Source: a virus
DNA length: 34,585 nt
Virus record (IMG/VR): IMGVR_UViG_3300025110_000053
Location: 1-34,585 of that record
Reading direction: 5' to 3' (one strand)
Shown here: piece after piece, positions 32,780 to 34,585 of the stretch
How positions within the stretch are numbered: position 1 is the first letter of the stretch
Layout of the letters: each line of letters begins with the position of its first letter
Notes under the pieces: generated by a model
Told to the model about the DNA's origin: nothing
What the model saw: the letters and a program-made list of their open reading frames with translations, nothing else
Databases searched by the model: none
Made by a program: the position numbers and the translations under genes

Positions 32780-34585
32780 TAGTGTACATCTGCGTAGCTT
32801 GTGCCAACAACATAGTTACCACCATCCATACATTCAACACCAAAAGTCTTAGGTGCTTCTCTGAAGGATTCCTGTAGTATCTCACCCACACGATTAGCAT
32901 CTTTCTTTGATGCAACGTATGCAATTTCGTCATGGTAGAACAATCTAGGTTCAGCTTTTAGTCCTTCCTCTTTAATCTTCTTCATAGAATAAGATAAGGC
33001 AGCTTTACATGTGATACCTTCAGTCGTTTGAAGTAGGTAGTTTAAGCATTGATGTTCTGAGTTAGCAAATACAGGTCTGCCATCTAGTGCAGGGAACCAT
33101 CCAGCTCCTTGACTGTGGAAAGTATTTGTCCATGTCTCACTCACCCACTTACGTAGATCATCTAATCCTTTGATACCTTTTGCAAACTTAGCTCTAGATT
33201 CTTTACCTACTTTAGCATTTGATTTACCAGTAAGTACTTGACCAAGTTTAGCATCACCAGCTCCGAAGAGATAGGCATACAGGTAGCTTTTCGCTATACC
33301 TCTTGAGCATCCTAGGGAGTCGGCATTTCTTTGGTGTTGATCACCATAACATACCTCATGTGTGAAGTCTTCGTTACCAACGTAGTGACATAGACCACGT
33401 AATTGATTACCTGAACTATCTGCACCTACGACAACCATATCATCGTCTGCTACAAATAATTCTCTTAGTTCTTTACCCCAAGGTGCATTCACACTAGGTA
33501 AGTTAACGATGATTTCATGTCTTGCTCTGAACGTAGGAGTACCTATGACCCACATGTTACCATGAATACGTCCATCCTTTACCTGCTCCAACCAGCCTCG
33601 TATAACAGAGGAACGATTTCGTAAGGTATAGTACTCGTCAATCATTTCTCCTAGCTCACCGAGCTTTAAAAGCGATGTGGTGGTAAGTTTAGGTGTAGTA
33701 GTTACCCAAGACCCATCTGGCATACGTTTCTTAATGAACTCGTCTGGTTTCCAACCTTTCTTCGTTAGTAACCACTCTTTGACAAGATCTAGTTGCCCTA
33801 ATGTCACACCATTTACAGTGAACCTTTGGAACTCTGTACCTGCTGGCATTACGTGTGTATCTTCACACTTCACTTCATATCCTAGGTACTCTGAAAGAAT
33901 TCGTGCAGTTACAATAGTGTAATCACCATTCTTTTTGTACTTAGGCGTCTTAGGTATTTTATCGATGTAGGTTTTATGTTCACCTAGTTCAGGCTCTATG
34001 GTACTACATATAGTATCCATCTTATCTTCCATCTTTTTAAGGTTTTTGTGTGCAAGTTCTACATCAAACTTCCAACCCTTTTCTCTAGCCATTACATTGA
34101 ATACAGCTGCATCATGTTCTATTCGTAATCCCTTTCCGATTAAGGGGTTCTTAGAACTGATTTTATTGTATTCTTCTATTAGGTTATTGAAGACATCAAC
34201 ATTAAGTTTAACATCTTGGACACAGTATCGAAGCATCTCTCTACTGTAGGCACTCCAATCATCGTAGTGGATCTTAGAGTTGTTTAGGTGTTCTCCCCAT
34301 CCTGCAAGACCTTGCTTGTGGGTACGTCTGTATCGTAGGACTTGTGACATGATCCATGTGTCGTAACATTTCTTTGAGTTAAGATCGGTTCCATACAGTT
34401 TGTCGACTTGTACGTTGTCAAATCCGATGATGTTATGCCCGATAAGTACTTGGGCGTTATTGAGGAGCGATACTCCATCTTTGATAGGAGGTAGTTTATC
34501 GTCGTGGTCAGAGTATTTATATACATTTCCAGTCTCCATGTTCTGTGCAACCAAACACCATATTACAGTTGCGTCAAATCCATCT
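32779..34585 (-). CDS. Family A DNA polymerase, cut by the window end
   Basis: A replicative T7-type polymerase with 3'-5' exonuclease; the frame remains open to the window edge, so the true start and Exo I (DxE) are missing. The TTG at 34552-34554 is not the start: DGFDATVIWC precedes it in frame. Visible motifs are Exo II HNIIGFD (34418-34438), Exo III YCVQD (about 34211-34231), polymerase motif A GADSSGNQLRG (about 33394-33435), motif B RGIAKSYLYAYLFGAG (about 33260-33308) and motif C YHDEIAY (about 32921-32941). All catalytic residues shown are intact. Tyrosine occupies the place of T7 Y526/E. coli F762. It is the first gene of the leftward replication operon in view. Confidence 0.94.
   Translation of the reverse strand, partial: DGFDATVIWCLVAQNMETGNVYKYSDHDDKLPPIKDGVSLLNNAQVLIGHNIIGFDNVQVDKLYGTDLNSKKCYDTWIMSQVLRYRRTHKQGLAGWGEHLNNSKIHYDDWSAYSREMLRYCVQDVKLNVDVFNNLIEEYNKISSKNPLIGKGLRIEHDAAVFNVMAREKGWKFDVELAHKNLKKMEDKMDTICSTIEPELGEHKTYIDKIPKTPKYKKNGDYTIVTARILSEYLGYEVKCEDTHVMPAGTEFQRFTVNGVTLGQLDLVKEWLLTKKGWKPDEFIKKRMPDGSWVTTTPKLTTTSLLKLGELGEMIDEYYTLRNRSSVIRGWLEQVKDGRIHGNMWVIGTPTFRARHEIIVNLPSVNAPWGKELRELFVADDDMVVVGADSSGNQLRGLCHYVGNEDFTHEVCYGDQHQRNADSLGCSRGIAKSYLYAYLFGAGDAKLGQVLTGKSNAKVGKESRAKFAKGIKGLDDLRKWVSETWTNTFHSQGAGWFPALDGRPVFANSEHQCLNYLLQTTEGITCKAALSYSMKKIKEEGLKAEPRLFYHDEIAYVASKKDANRVGEILQESFREAPKTFGVECMDGGNYVVGTSYADVH

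Noticed and set aside
34552-34554. TTG as start codon of the DNA polymerase
   Set aside because: The frame is open to the window edge and the upstream residues fit the region after Exo I, so the gene is simply cut off.
1-34585. CRISPR arrays, tRNA genes, integrase, attachment sites, insertion sequences
   Set aside because: I looked for each on both strands. Gaps are too short for arrays or RNA genes, and no recombinase or transposase motif is present.

Overview
The window is part of the genome of a marine, AT-rich, short-tailed (podovirus, T7/N4-like) lytic bacteriophage. The signs are dense packing with gaps under 100 bases, AGGAGG-type ribosome sites, stop/start overlaps (ATGA, TAATG), a T7-like replication and transcription block, ejection-protein genes in T7-like order, and small genes typical of marine phages (a lysine-rich 38-residue protein, a DUF6321-like basic protein, GIGT-repeat fibres). 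No host gene, integrase, tRNA, CRISPR array or insertion sequence was seen. Terminase, portal and capsid genes are not here. The host cannot be read directly; a low-GC marine bacterium is a reasonable guess.

Layout. Positions 5-4018 (+) hold two tail-fibre genes sharing a 48-base repeat; one ends in an S74-type self-cleaving chaperone and the other in a C1q-like domain. Positions 4059-6195 (+) hold eight small genes: membrane proteins (one with a perfect EF-hand), an exported beta-rich protein and two very basic proteins. Position 6246 starts an adenosylcobalamin-dependent (class II) ribonucleotide reductase, followed by a holin-like protein at 8048. From 8582 to 27086 (+) lie a nozzle-like protein, a collagen-repeat fibre or tip protein, a tail assembly chaperone, a GNAT-like gp13 analogue and five internal (ejection) proteins. 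Three of these carry enzymatic domains: a GH24 lysozyme (15519), a staphylococcal-nuclease-like domain (19044), and a complete set of single-subunit RNA polymerase motifs (23301).

A bidirectional terminator at about 27084-27140 separates this rightward operon from a leftward operon. The leftward operon, read from the right edge, encodes a family A DNA polymerase (cut by the window end), an HNH endonuclease, a FEN-type 5'-3' exonuclease, a RusA-type resolvase, a T7 gp4-like primase-helicase, a T7-like RNA polymerase and a small unknown protein.

The most important point is that the phage appears to encode two different single-subunit RNA polymerases. One is an ordinary T7-like enzyme (27393-29702, minus). 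The other is a 1261-residue protein at the distal end of the ejection-protein operon, with all catalytic motifs at T7 spacing. This suggests N4-like logic in a compact genome: a virion-packaged polymerase enters with the DNA and starts early transcription, and the second polymerase is made later for replication and late genes. The lysozyme, nuclease and polymerase would be delivered together as an ejected enzyme set.
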